A stretch of DNA of 64,000 nucleotides from Variovorax beijingensis. Lineage in GTDB: Bacteria; Pseudomonadota; Gammaproteobacteria; Burkholderiales; Burkholderiaceae_C. Positions 55,864 through 64,000 of the stretch are shown one piece after another. The translations under genes were made by a program, and so were the position numbers. The stretch lies in the NCBI RefSeq assembly GCF_003951285.1, contig NZ_RXFQ01000007.1:62001-126000 (forward strand), in the 5' to 3' direction. Each line of letters starts with the position of its first letter. Within the stretch, counting starts at the first letter, position 1. The notes below the pieces were generated by a model. The model worked only from the letters and a program-made list of their open reading frames with translations. It did no database searches and had not been told where the DNA came from.

Positions 55864-57516
55864 TCAGTTTTTTGGACGAATGCGGTAGATCGCGTTGTTC
55901 CGATCGGCCGCCATGTAGATGGTCCCGTCGCTGCCGACCGCGACCCCGGTGACCACATAGGGCGGCGGCAGCCCCGGCCCCGCGGCCAGCCCGATCGGCA
56001 GGTTTTCCGCCACGGTGCGGCGCGAGCCGTTGACCGGGTCGATCTCCACCAGCCGGCGCGCCGCGCTTTCGGCCACGATGAAGCTGCCCCAGGGCGTCTC
56101 GGCCACGCCTTCGGGCAGCGCCAGGCCTTCGGCAACGGCGCGCAGCGGGGCGCTGGCATCGAGCGGAATGCGGGTCAGCTTGCCCGCGGCCTCGGTGACG
56201 TAGAGCGCGCCGTCGCGGCCGACGATCATCTGCACCGGGCCGGCCAGCCCGCTGGCGAGCACTTGCTTCTCAACGAAATGAGGGCCGCTCGCGCGGGTGA
56301 TGCTGCCGGTGGCGATCTCGGCATAGATCACGCTGCCGTCGGCCATGGGCATGGCGTCGAACGGCGCCTTCAGCCCGTGAATGGTTTCGACGGTCCGCAG
56401 CGTCTGGCGGTCGACCAGCTGCACCGTGCCGGTGAACCACGAAGTCAGCGCGAAGCGCGTGCCCGACAGGCCGATGGCGAATGGATAGTCGAGCTGCGGG
56501 TCGCGCTGCATGCGGAACACGTCGCGCACCTCGCCCGTGCGCACGTCCACCTGCCGGAAGCCGAACACATCGGCCACCCAGAGCGTGCGGCCTTCGATCT
56601 TGAGCCCGGCCGGCGCCGCCAGCTTGCCGCTGGTGAGCGTGCGCAGCATCCCCGTGGCAGGGTCGAAGGCCTGCACTTCGTTGTTGGCCATGTTCGACAC
56701 GTAGATCGTGCCGTCGGGGGCGATGGCCAGGTTGTCGAGCGATGGGCGCAGCTGCTTCGCGACGGTCTTGCGGCCCGTGGCGAGGTCCACCTTGACCAGC
56801 TCGCCGCTGCGCGCATCGACCACCCAGAGGTTGCCCTTGCCGTCGAGGTTGGCGGCCGCGGGAATCTTGAAACCGCCGGCGATCACGGTCATGTTGCCGC
56901 TGACCGGATCGATCTTCACCACCTGGCCCTTGAACCACAGCGGACCGTAGAGCATGCCGTCCGGGCCGACCTCGAAGCCGTTGAAGCCGCCCATGTCCTT
57001 CTTGATGAGCCGCGGCGGCTTCTGGCCTGTGCGGTCTATTTCCCAGAGCGCGTCGCCCAGGAACACCTGCGAGGCGTAGAGCCTGCCGCTGCTGCGGTCG
57101 AAGTCCAGCGAATTGAGGCCGGGCAGGTCCTTGGCGAGCACGCGCATCGGCGCGCCGTCGTTCTCGCGGTAGCGCAGCATGCCCATGAGGTAGTTGGTCC
57201 ATGCCAGCTCGCCCCTGGGGCCGACCGCGATGTCGTCGGCCTGGCCTTCGGGCGCGTCGATCAGGACCTTGGCCGCGCCGGTGCCGCGGTCGACCTCCCA
57301 CAGCGTGTTGCCGAGCACCGAGCCCGCGAGCAGGCGGCCCTTCTGGTCGATCGCCAGGCCGTGCACGCCCGCGAACGAGGACGGCGCGACCAGCACTTCG
57401 GGCTCGGACCACGCGGCGGGCCGGGTGGGCGGTGGCGGCGGTGCGATGGTGCCGCAGGCCTCCAGCAGGGCGAGGATGGCGATGAGTGCGGCGGCGCGCA
57501 GCGGGCGGCGGGGCAT
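55864..57516 (-). CDS. Beta-propeller (SMP-30/NHL-like) lipoprotein
   Basis: A 550-residue protein. A lipoprotein-type signal (AALIAILALLEACG) starts it, followed by a Pro-rich linker and about ten repeats of the NHL/SMP-30 type, such as HGLAIDQKGRLLAGSVLGNTLWEVD and DNLAIAPDGTIYVSNMANNEVQAFD. The repeats form one or two beta-propellers. The ligand or substrate is unknown; lactonase-type activity is possible but the metal ligands are not evident. The ATG has AAGGAGA upstream. Confidence 0.8.
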   Translation of the reverse strand: MPRRPLRAAALIAILALLEACGTIAPPPPPTRPAAWSEPEVLVAPSSFAGVHGLAIDQKGRLLAGSVLGNTLWEVDRGTGAAKVLIDAPEGQADDIAVGPRGELAWTNYLMGMLRYRENDGAPMRVLAKDLPGLNSLDFDRSSGRLYASQVFLGDALWEIDRTGQKPPRLIKKDMGGFNGFEVGPDGMLYGPLWFKGQVVKIDPVSGNMTVIAGGFKIPAAANLDGKGNLWVVDARSGELVKVDLATGRKTVAKQLRPSLDNLAIAPDGTIYVSNMANNEVQAFDPATGMLRTLTSGKLAAPAGLKIEGRTLWVADVFGFRQVDVRTGEVRDVFRMQRDPQLDYPFAIGLSGTRFALTSWFTGTVQLVDRQTLRTVETIHGLKAPFDAMPMADGSVIYAEIATGSITRASGPHFVEKQVLASGLAGPVQMIVGRDGALYVTEAAGKLTRIPLDASAPLRAVAEGLALPEGVAETPWGSFIVAESAARRLVEIDPVNGSRRTVAENLPIGLAAGPGLPPPYVVTGVAVGSDGTIYMAADRNNAIYRIRPKN

Positions 57517-57653
57517 GTCTTCTCTCCTTCTTGTGGATGCGTCCTGTCTTGCGACGTGCAGGCAGTCTAGAAGCAGGCAGGGGAGATGGCGCAGTCTCTC
57601 CCGGGACATGCGGACTTTCGTTCGCTGCGGATTACCCGCCCCTCGTCGGCGAT

Positions 57654-58877
57654 TCAACCGCGCAGAAGCTGCGTCACCGTGTGGATCGACAGGCCCACCA
57701 GCCCGCCCACCAGCGTGCCGTTGATCCGTATGAACTGCAGGTCGCGCCCGATGTGGCGCTCCAGCTCGTCGGTCATCTCGCTGGCGTTCCATTCCCCGAC
57801 GCGCTCCTCGATGTAGCGGCGGATGTCCTCGCGGTAGCGCTCGATGGCCAGCGGCGCGGCCGCCTCGATCTGCTCGTTGATCCAGTGGCGGATCGCCTCG
57901 TCGGCCTGCAGCCGCGCGCCGAGCGCGCCGGCCATCGATGCGATGCGCTGGCGGATCGTGGAGTCGCCCCGGCCCAGGTCGTCGTGCAGCCAGGCCAGCA
58001 GCTCGCCCCAGATGCCGTGCAGGTAGTCGCCGAGCGCGGGATGCGCCATCAGCTCGGCGCGGATCTGCTCGCCGCGCTGCTGGAACCCGGGGTCGAGCTT
58101 GAGCCGCACCACGAAGTCGTCGACGAAGTGGTCGAAGCGCCGGCGCATCGGATGATCTGGCTCGGCCGCCAGTTCGGCGATGGTGCGCGCCACGGCCGCC
58201 ACGATCTTGCGCGTGGCGAGCTTGGCCGCCACCTGGTCCAGGCCCACGTAGCGCAGCGTCTTGATCTCGCGCGCAATGGCTTCGGTGATGTGCGCCTGCA
58301 CTTCCTCGCCTTCGAGCAGGCCGGCCACCTGCTGCAGCACGTCGTCGAGCAGCGCCTGGTGGCGCCCGCCGGCCGTGAGCGCATCCAGCGCCTGGCCCAT
58401 CAGTCGCGAGAGATCGATCTTCTCGAGGCCCGCCGCGGCGGCGCGGCCCATGAAGCTGCGCACGCGCTCGTCGTCGAATGCCGAGAGCCCGTAGCGCGCG
58501 GCCGCCACGCCCCATTCGCCGAGCTTCTGGCCGCTCGCGGGCCGCGCCAGCCAGTCGGCGATGCGCCCGGCCGCGTCGAACTCGCGCAGCTTGGCGAGCA
58601 CCTGTTCGGTGCCGAGGAAGTTGTTGCAGATGAAGCCGGCCAGCTTGGCGCCGATGCGGTCCTTGTTGCTCGGGATGATCGCGGTGTGCGGAATCGGCAG
58701 GCCGAGCGGATGCCGGAACAGGGCCACCACCGCGAACCAGTCGGCAATGGCGCCGACCATCGCGGCTTCGGCGAACGCGGCCACGTAGCCCCAGGCCGGA
58801 TGTTGCGCCTGCAGTGCGCTGGCCACCGCATAGAGCAGGGCCGCTGCGCACAGCAGGCCGAGCGCGACGCGCTTCAT
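57654..58877 (-). CDS. DUF445 family membrane-associated protein
   Basis: A 407-residue DUF445 protein. An N-terminal membrane helix (VALGLLCAAALLYAVASAL) and the conserved FAEAAMVGAIADWFAVVALFRHPLGLPIPHTAIIPSNKDRIG segment (consecutive parts) are followed by long helices and a C-terminal helix (INGTLVGGLVGLSIHTVTQLL). Function unknown. A TTG at 58913 is also in frame and would overlap argE; the ATG at 58877 was chosen. Confidence 0.88.
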   Translation of the reverse strand: MKRVALGLLCAAALLYAVASALQAQHPAWGYVAAFAEAAMVGAIADWFAVVALFRHPLGLPIPHTAIIPSNKDRIGAKLAGFICNNFLGTEQVLAKLREFDAAGRIADWLARPASGQKLGEWGVAAARYGLSAFDDERVRSFMGRAAAAGLEKIDLSRLMGQALDALTAGGRHQALLDDVLQQVAGLLEGEEVQAHITEAIAREIKTLRYVGLDQVAAKLATRKIVAAVARTIAELAAEPDHPMRRRFDHFVDDFVVRLKLDPGFQQRGEQIRAELMAHPALGDYLHGIWGELLAWLHDDLGRGDSTIRQRIASMAGALGARLQADEAIRHWINEQIEAAAPLAIERYREDIRRYIEERVGEWNASEMTDELERHIGRDLQFIRINGTLVGGLVGLSIHTVTQLLRG

Positions 58878-58905
58878 CTGCTGCAGCGCGCCGCTGCCGT
58901 GGTCT

Positions 58906-60072
58906 TCAGCCAATGGTGTGCGAGGTCGCGAGGCGCTCCATGAACAGCTCGCAGCGCGCCAGTTGTTCGAGGCTCACGAATTCGTCGGGCTGGTGCGCCT
59001 GCTCGATGCTGCCCGGGCCGCACACCACGGTGGGGATGCCGGCGTTCTTGAACAGGCCCGCTTCGGTGCCGAAAGCCACCAGCGTGGTGCGGTCCTCGCC
59101 CGCGAGGCGCTGCGCGAGCAGCGTGACCGGATCCGTGGCCGCACCGAGGAAGCTCGGGATCTCGCAGATGGTCTCGAAGCTGAAGCCCGCATCGGGCGCC
59201 ACCTTTTTCATCGCGGGCTCGAGGCCGGCGGCGTAGGCCCGCACGTCGGCCTGCATGCGCTTCGCATCGGCCGTGGGCAGGTCGCGGAATTCGTAGCGGA
59301 ACTCGGCGTCGCGCGGCACCACGTTGTCGGCAATGCCGCCATGGAACTGTCCCACGCTCGCGGTGCTGAAGGGCACGTCGAAGCCCTCGTAGCGCGGTTC
59401 GCTGCGCTCGAAGCCTTCGGCCATGTCGCGCACCTTGCCGACCACGCGCGCGGCCATCTCGATGGCATTGACCGACTGCGGCGTGAGCGACGAATGCGCC
59501 TCCTTGCCGCGCACGCAGCAGCGGTAGCGGTACACGCCCTTGTGCGCGATGGCCGGCACCATGCTGGTGGGCTCGCCCACGATGCAGGCGAGGGGCTTGA
59601 TGCCGGCGTCGCGCATGTCGGCGATCAGTTCCTTCACGCCGAAGCAGCCGATCTCCTCTTCATAGCTGAAGGCGAAGTGCACCGCGAAGGGCGAGTCGCT
59701 TTCCAGGAAGCGCCGGGCATTGGACAGGGCGATGGCAATGAAGCTCTTCATGTCGGCCGAGCCGCGTCCGTACAGGCGCTCGTTCTGCAGCGTGGCGGAG
59801 AGCGGGTCGACGCTCCAGTCCTGCCCGTCCCACGGCACCGTGTCGGTGTGTCCCGAGACGATCACGCCGGCCGGCTTGCCCTCGCCGAGGGTGGCGAACA
59901 GGTTGGCCTTGGTGCGCTCGGCGTTGTAGGTGATGCGGCTCTTCACGCCCAGCGCGGCCAGATGGCTTTGCGCAAGGTCGATCAGCTGGAGGTTGCTGTT
60001 CGCGCTGACGGTGTTCATGCGCACCAGCGTCTGGGCCAGCGCGAGGCTTTGGGGGGAAAGCGTAGGGGACAT
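58906..60072 (-). CDS. argE: Acetylornithine deacetylase
   Basis: A 388-residue M20-family metallopeptidase. The zinc ligand segments are VIVSGHTDTVPWDGQDW, GRGSADMKSFIAIAL, FSYEEEIGCFGVKEL and ACIVGEPTSMVP. It removes the acetyl group of N-acetylornithine in arginine synthesis. The ATG at 60072 begins at MSPTLSPQSLALAQTL. It is divergent from glpQ and about 30 bases upstream of the DUF445 gene. Confidence 0.92.
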   Translation of the reverse strand: MSPTLSPQSLALAQTLVRMNTVSANSNLQLIDLAQSHLAALGVKSRITYNAERTKANLFATLGEGKPAGVIVSGHTDTVPWDGQDWSVDPLSATLQNERLYGRGSADMKSFIAIALSNARRFLESDSPFAVHFAFSYEEEIGCFGVKELIADMRDAGIKPLACIVGEPTSMVPAIAHKGVYRYRCCVRGKEAHSSLTPQSVNAIEMAARVVGKVRDMAEGFERSEPRYEGFDVPFSTASVGQFHGGIADNVVPRDAEFRYEFRDLPTADAKRMQADVRAYAAGLEPAMKKVAPDAGFSFETICEIPSFLGAATDPVTLLAQRLAGEDRTTLVAFGTEAGLFKNAGIPTVVCGPGSIEQAHQPDEFVSLEQLARCELFMERLATSHTIG

Positions 60073-60172
60073 GCAACACATTGTCCAAGAAGTCGGTGCC
60101 GGTTGCCGGCGGGCGCCCGGGCTGTCATGCGCAGCGGGTACCCTGCGCCTCTTTTGGATGGAGGAAAAGACG

Positions 60173-61360
60173 ATGCGCACCGTTCACTTCGCCCTTGCCG
60201 CGACCGCCGCCCTTGGCCTGGCGGCCTGCAGCACCACCGGTCCCGCCAACAAGCTGCTCACGCTCGACGGCAACCCGCCGCTGGTCATTGCGCACCGCGG
60301 TGCCTCGGGCCAGCTGCCCGAGCAGACGCTCGAAGCCTACGCGCGCGCCGTCGAGCTCGGCGCCGACGTGATCGAGATGGACCTGGTTTCCACCAAGGAC
60401 GGCGTGCTCATCGCCCGCCACGACCCCAACCTGGCCATCAGCACCGACGTGGCCAAGCACCCGCGCTTCGCCTCGCGCAAGAAGACCATCAAGGTCGACG
60501 GCGAAACCCAGACCGGCTGGTTCAGCAACGACTTCACGCTGGCCGAGATCAAGACGCTGGGCGGCATCTCGACCGACCCCGAGCGCCCGCAGGATTTCAA
60601 CGGCAAGTTCAAGATCCCCACCTTCCAGGAGATCATCGATTTCGCCAAGGCCAAGTCGAAGGAAACCGGCCGCACCATCGCGATCTATCCGGAGACCAAG
60701 AACCCGACCTACTTCCGCGACCTCGGGCTGCCAATGGAAGACAAGGTGATTGCAGCCATCAACGCCGCCGGCTGGAACAGCAAGACCGCCCCCATCTACG
60801 TGCAGTCCTTCGAGCCCGGGAGCCTCAAATACATGAAGGCCAAGGGCCTGAAAACCCGGCTCATCCAGCTGATCGACGGCGACGGCATCGACATGAAGAC
60901 CGGCGCCATGACCTACGCCGTGCCGGTCGACCGCCCCTACGAATGGACCAAGGCCGGCGACAAGCGCAACTTCGACGTCATGGTCACGCCCGCGGGCCTG
61001 GCCGAGATCAAGACCTATGCCGACGGCATCGGGCCGTGGAAGCGCTACATCGTGAGCATCAAGGGCAGCATCGGCTCCGACGGCAAGCCGCTGGACGTCA
61101 ACAAGGACGGCAAGATCAACGATGCCGACGCCACCTCGGTCTCGCCCACCACGCTGGTCGCCGATGCCCACAAGGCCGGGCTCTTCGTGCACCCGTTTAC
61201 CTTCCGCAACGAATCGCGCCGTCTGGCGGCCGACTACAACAAGGACGGCAGGAACGAGTACGCGGTCTACTACAAGCTCGGCGTGGACGGGGTGTTCACC
61301 GATTTCCCCGACACCGCGATCGCCGCGCGCGCCGACTACCTGAAGAGCCTCGGCCGCTGA
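60173..61360 (+). CDS. glpQ: Glycerophosphodiester phosphodiesterase with EF-hand-like loop
   Basis: A 395-residue GlpQ-type enzyme that hydrolyses glycerophosphodiesters to glycerol 3-phosphate. A lipoprotein-type signal (ALAATAALGLAACS) suggests a periplasmic, membrane-anchored place. Catalytic segments: LVIAHRGASGQLPEQTLEAY, GADVIEMDLVSTKDGVLIARHD and IAIYPETKNPTYF. A canonical 12-residue calcium loop, D308-V-N-K-D-G-K-I-N-D-A-D319, and a degenerate one at D354 lie in the C-terminal part. The ATG has GAGGA upstream. Confidence 0.92.
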   Translation: MRTVHFALAATAALGLAACSTTGPANKLLTLDGNPPLVIAHRGASGQLPEQTLEAYARAVELGADVIEMDLVSTKDGVLIARHDPNLAISTDVAKHPRFASRKKTIKVDGETQTGWFSNDFTLAEIKTLGGISTDPERPQDFNGKFKIPTFQEIIDFAKAKSKETGRTIAIYPETKNPTYFRDLGLPMEDKVIAAINAAGWNSKTAPIYVQSFEPGSLKYMKAKGLKTRLIQLIDGDGIDMKTGAMTYAVPVDRPYEWTKAGDKRNFDVMVTPAGLAEIKTYADGIGPWKRYIVSIKGSIGSDGKPLDVNKDGKINDADATSVSPTTLVADAHKAGLFVHPFTFRNESRRLAADYNKDGRNEYAVYYKLGVDGVFTDFPDTAIAARADYLKSLGR

Positions 61361-61414
61361 GGGTTTGCCCGGCACGGTCTTTGCGGGGGTCGTCGCAAAG
61401 CCTAGACTGTGCCC

Positions 61415-62617
61415 ATGAAACTCATCGATTCACTCGTCACGCAGGCGGCCGGCATCGCCGCCGTGCGGCGTGACCTCCACGCCCATCCCGAACTCTGCTT
61501 CGAAGAAGTCCGCACCGCCGACGTGGTGGCAGGCAAGCTCACCGAATGGGGCATTCCCATCCACCGGGGCCTGGGCACCACCGGCGTGGTGGGCATCGTC
61601 AAGAACGGCACCAGCAACCGCGCCGTCGGCCTGCGCGCCGACATGGACGCCCTGCCCGTCACCGAGCTCAACACCTTCGCGCATGCCAGCAAGCACCACG
61701 GCAAGATGCACGCCTGCGGGCACGACGGCCACACGGCCATGCTGCTCGCTGCGGCCCAGCACCTGGCCAAGCACCGCAATTTCGACGGCACCGTCTACCT
61801 GATCTTCCAGCCGGCCGAAGAGGGCGGCGGCGGCGCGCGCGAGATGATCAAGGAGGGGCTGTTCGCGCAGTTCCCGATGGATGCCGTCTTCGGCATGCAC
61901 AACTGGCCCGGCATGAAGGCCGGCCAGTTCGCCGTGAGCCCCGGACCGGTGATGGCGTCGGGCAACAAGTTCTACGTCAACGTGATCGGCAAGGGCGGCC
62001 ATGCCGCGCTGCCGCAGACCGGCATCGACCCGGTGCCGATCGCCTGCGAGATCGTGCAGGCCTTCCAGACCATCCTCACGCGCAAGATGAAGCCGACCGA
62101 CTCGGCCGTGATCTCGGTCACCACCATCCATGCCGGCGAAACCAACAACGTGATCCCCGACAACTGCGAGATGACGGGCACGGTGCGCACCTTCTCGATC
62201 GAGGTGCTCGACATGATCGAATCGCGCATGAGGCAGATCGCCGAGCACATCTGCGCCGCGCACGACGCGACGTGCGACTTCCGCTTCGAGCGCTACTACC
62301 CGCCCACCATCAACACCGAGGCCGAGGCCAACTTCGCGCGCCGCGTGATGGGCGAGATCGTGGGCCCCGAGAACGTGCTGCGGCAGGAAGCCGCCATGAC
62401 CTCGGAAGACTTCGCCTTCATGCTGCAGGCCAAGCCCGGCGCCTATGCCTTCATCGGCAACGGCGACGGCTCGCACCGCGACGTGCACCACGGCGAAGGG
62501 CCGTGCACGTTGCACAACGCGAGCTACGACTTCAACGACGACCTCATTCCCCTGGGCGCCACCTGCTGGGTGCAACTGGCCGAGCAGTTCCTCAAGCCCG
62601 GGGGAGCCGCGCCTTGA
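61415..62617 (+). CDS. M20-family amidohydrolase (hippurate hydrolase-like)
   Basis: A 400-residue M20D aminoacylase/carboxypeptidase-type enzyme. Metal ligand and catalytic segments: RRDLHAHPELCFEE, GLRADMDALPVTE, MHACGHDGHTAML, FQPAEEGGGGAREM and MTSEDFAFML. It hydrolyses N-acyl amino acids such as hippurate; the exact acyl group is unknown. The ATG at 61415 was preferred to an in-frame GTG at 61409. Its stop overlaps the TTG start of the next gene. Confidence 0.92.
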   Translation: MKLIDSLVTQAAGIAAVRRDLHAHPELCFEEVRTADVVAGKLTEWGIPIHRGLGTTGVVGIVKNGTSNRAVGLRADMDALPVTELNTFAHASKHHGKMHACGHDGHTAMLLAAAQHLAKHRNFDGTVYLIFQPAEEGGGGAREMIKEGLFAQFPMDAVFGMHNWPGMKAGQFAVSPGPVMASGNKFYVNVIGKGGHAALPQTGIDPVPIACEIVQAFQTILTRKMKPTDSAVISVTTIHAGETNNVIPDNCEMTGTVRTFSIEVLDMIESRMRQIAEHICAAHDATCDFRFERYYPPTINTEAEANFARRVMGEIVGPENVLRQEAAMTSEDFAFMLQAKPGAYAFIGNGDGSHRDVHHGEGPCTLHNASYDFNDDLIPLGATCWVQLAEQFLKPGGAAP

Positions 62618-63708
62618 TCGGCATCGGCGAGGCGTTTTCGCCGCGCTACGCCCAGGCCCGCCAGAAGTTTCTGCAGGCCTGCGTGAGTGCGGGCCTCGCG
62701 ACCCTGCCGCACGCGCATCCGGGCAAGGGGCGGGACGGCGAGGAACTCTCGATGGACGTGGCGCTCGACGGCGCTGCGGACGCCGAGCGCCTGCTGATCG
62801 TCACCAGCGGCTGCCACGGCGTGGAGGGCCACTGCGGCAGCGGCGTGCAGGTGTTCGCGCTGCACGACGCCGAATGGCGCGAGAAAGCCAGGGCGCAGGG
62901 CGTGGCGGTGCTCTATGTGCATGCGCTCAACCCGCACGGCTTTTCGTACGGCCGGCGCGTCACGCAGGAGAAGGTCGACCTGAACCGCAACTTCGTCGAT
63001 TTCTCGAAGCCGCTTCCGGCCAACGAGCCCTACGCCAGGCTGCATGCGCTGCTCGTGCCCGAGACTTGGCCGCCCACGCCCGAGAACGAGGCCGACATCG
63101 AGAAATGGATCGGCAAGCATGGCGCCGAGGCCTACCAGGCGGCCATCACCAGCGGGCAGTACCAGTTCGAGGACGGCCTGTTCTTCGGCGGCAAGGCGCA
63201 GACCTGGAGCAACAAGACCTTGCGCGGCGTGCTGCGCCGGCATGCCGCCAGCGCGCGCCGGCTGGCCTGGATCGACCTGCACACCGGGCTTGGGCCCAAT
63301 GGCCTGGGCGAACGCATCTTCGCCTGCCGCGACGACAAGGTGGCCTACGCGCGCGCCAATGCCTGGTGGGGCACGCCCGCGGCGCCCGTCACCTCGATCT
63401 ACGACGGTTCTTCGAGCGCGGCGCTGCTGCGCGGACTGATGTGGGACACCGCGCACCAGGAGTGCCCGCAGGCCGAATACACCGGCATCGCACTCGAATA
63501 CGGCACGCTGCCCATGCTGGAAGTGCTGGCTGCCCTGCGCGCCGACCACTGGCTGCACAGGCACCCCGAGGCGCCGGCCGACCTGGCCGACGGCATCCGC
63601 GCGCGCATGCTCGAGGCCTTCTATACCGACACCGATGCCTGGCGCGGCCAGGTCGTCAGCCAGGCGCGGCAGGCGATGTTCCAGGCCGTGGACGGCCTCT
63701 GCAGCTAG
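62614..63708 (+). CDS. DUF2817 (M14-like) carboxypeptidase-fold protein
   Basis: A 364-residue DUF2817 protein related to zinc carboxypeptidases. SGCHGVEGHCGSG has the H-x2-E zinc motif and AWIDLHTGLGPNG the third ligand His; a glutamate occurs in GIALEYGTLP. A TTG at 62614, overlapping the M20 stop as TTGA with a GGGGAG upstream, is the likely start. It may act on the product of the preceding amidohydrolase. Its stop overlaps that of the convergent binding-protein gene. Confidence 0.85.
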   Translation: MIGIGEAFSPRYAQARQKFLQACVSAGLATLPHAHPGKGRDGEELSMDVALDGAADAERLLIVTSGCHGVEGHCGSGVQVFALHDAEWREKARAQGVAVLYVHALNPHGFSYGRRVTQEKVDLNRNFVDFSKPLPANEPYARLHALLVPETWPPTPENEADIEKWIGKHGAEAYQAAITSGQYQFEDGLFFGGKAQTWSNKTLRGVLRRHAASARRLAWIDLHTGLGPNGLGERIFACRDDKVAYARANAWWGTPAAPVTSIYDGSSSAALLRGLMWDTAHQECPQAEYTGIALEYGTLPMLEVLAALRADHWLHRHPEAPADLADGIRARMLEAFYTDTDAWRGQVVSQARQAMFQAVDGLCS

Positions 63709-64000
63709 GTTCGAACCCGCCCGTCCCCGGTCAGCATCGACAGCTCGACGAACTTCGATGCCACGTGGTTCCTGGCCGAGAAAGACACCTCGAAGCCGCC
63801 GAACTGCTGCCGGTCGATGCTTTCGAGCCCCGCGATCAGGCCGTCGCGCGAGGCCTTGCCCGGCGCGCGGCGCAGGCCCTCGGTCAGCACCTTGGCGGCA
63901 AGGTAGCCCTCCATGCTCGAGAAGTTGGCGCTCGTGCCGGCGCCGGCCTTCTTCACCGCCTCGCTGAATTCGCGCGTGATCGCATTGGCCGGGTTGTAGG
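63705..64000 (-). CDS. Branched-chain amino-acid ABC transporter binding protein, C-terminal part
   Basis: The C-terminal 97 residues of a Leu/Ile/Val-binding-type periplasmic protein; the rest lies beyond the window. YNPANAITREFSEAVKKAGAG, FSSMEGYLAAKVLTEGLRRA and FGGFEVSFSARNHVASKFVELSML are typical of the family C-terminus. The stop TAG (63707-63705) overlaps the DUF2817 stop by three bases in convergent orientation. Confidence 0.85.
   Translation of the reverse strand, partial: YNPANAITREFSEAVKKAGAGTSANFSSMEGYLAAKVLTEGLRRAPGKASRDGLIAGLESIDRQQFGGFEVSFSARNHVASKFVELSMLTGDGRVRT

Overview
The window is about 64 kb of very GC-rich (roughly 68-70 %), gene-dense chromosomal DNA. Gene content (gatCAB beside mreBCD-mrdA, a homogentisate operon with a DUF2783 protein, TctAB, many ABC importers and acyl-CoA enzymes) and the short palindromic intergenic repeats suggest a Comamonadaceae betaproteobacterium, most likely Variovorax or a close relative. 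This is inferred from family resemblance; no rRNA marker is present. I saw no tRNA, rRNA, insertion sequence, prophage or CRISPR array.

Layout. 0.1-3.2 kb: LysR regulator, exonuclease III, pyrE and a DUF4124 protein. 3.2-6.5 kb: gatCAB on the minus strand. 6.7-11.3 kb: mreB, a strong terminator, then mreC-mreD-mrdA for rod shape and wall elongation. 11.4-17.0 kb: a minus-strand aromatic operon (metallo-beta-lactamase-fold protein, FAD monooxygenase, DUF2783, hmgA, fahA), divergent from an IclR regulator that is coupled to a Sir2 deacetylase. 18.7-23.1 kb: a GFA protein, a small membrane protein and an Mla/MCE-type lipid transporter (permease, ATPase, MCE protein, lipoprotein). 23.3-26.0 kb: a LysR regulator divergent from a GMC oxidoreductase.

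26.1-33.9 kb: a seven-gene minus-strand operon that combines a PotABCD-type ABC importer with a three-subunit flavin/[2Fe-2S] dehydrogenase of the opine oxidase/hydroxyproline dehydrogenase type. A divergent IclR gene stands behind two phased palindromes. 34.6-40.3 kb: AmaB-like aldehyde dehydrogenase, amino-acid binding protein, aminotransferase and a ThDP enzyme. 40.3-41.0 kb: a 99-residue unknown protein preceded by a sigma-54 promoter and a perfect NtrC box, then a candidate small RNA. 41.0-45.3 kb: TauE/SafE exporter, ChrA, TctAB. 45.4-48.0 kb: RNA-related genes (RRM protein with an RBS-masking hairpin, DUF3820, SUI1 factor, DEAD-box helicase).

48.0-54.9 kb: a five-gene acyl-CoA carboxylase operon resembling part of the atu acyclic-terpene pathway. 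54.9-64.0 kb: MHYT membrane protein, beta-propeller lipoprotein, DUF445 protein, argE, a periplasmic-type glycerophosphodiesterase with an EF-hand-like loop, an M20 amidohydrolase, a DUF2817 peptidase-like protein, and the 3' end of a branched-chain amino-acid binding protein cut by the window edge.

The most unusual material is regulatory: the NtrC/sigma-54 unit driving an unknown small gene, the neighbouring RNA-like hairpins, the hairpin over the RRM gene's ribosome binding site, the IclR operators, and two families of palindromic intergenic repeats.
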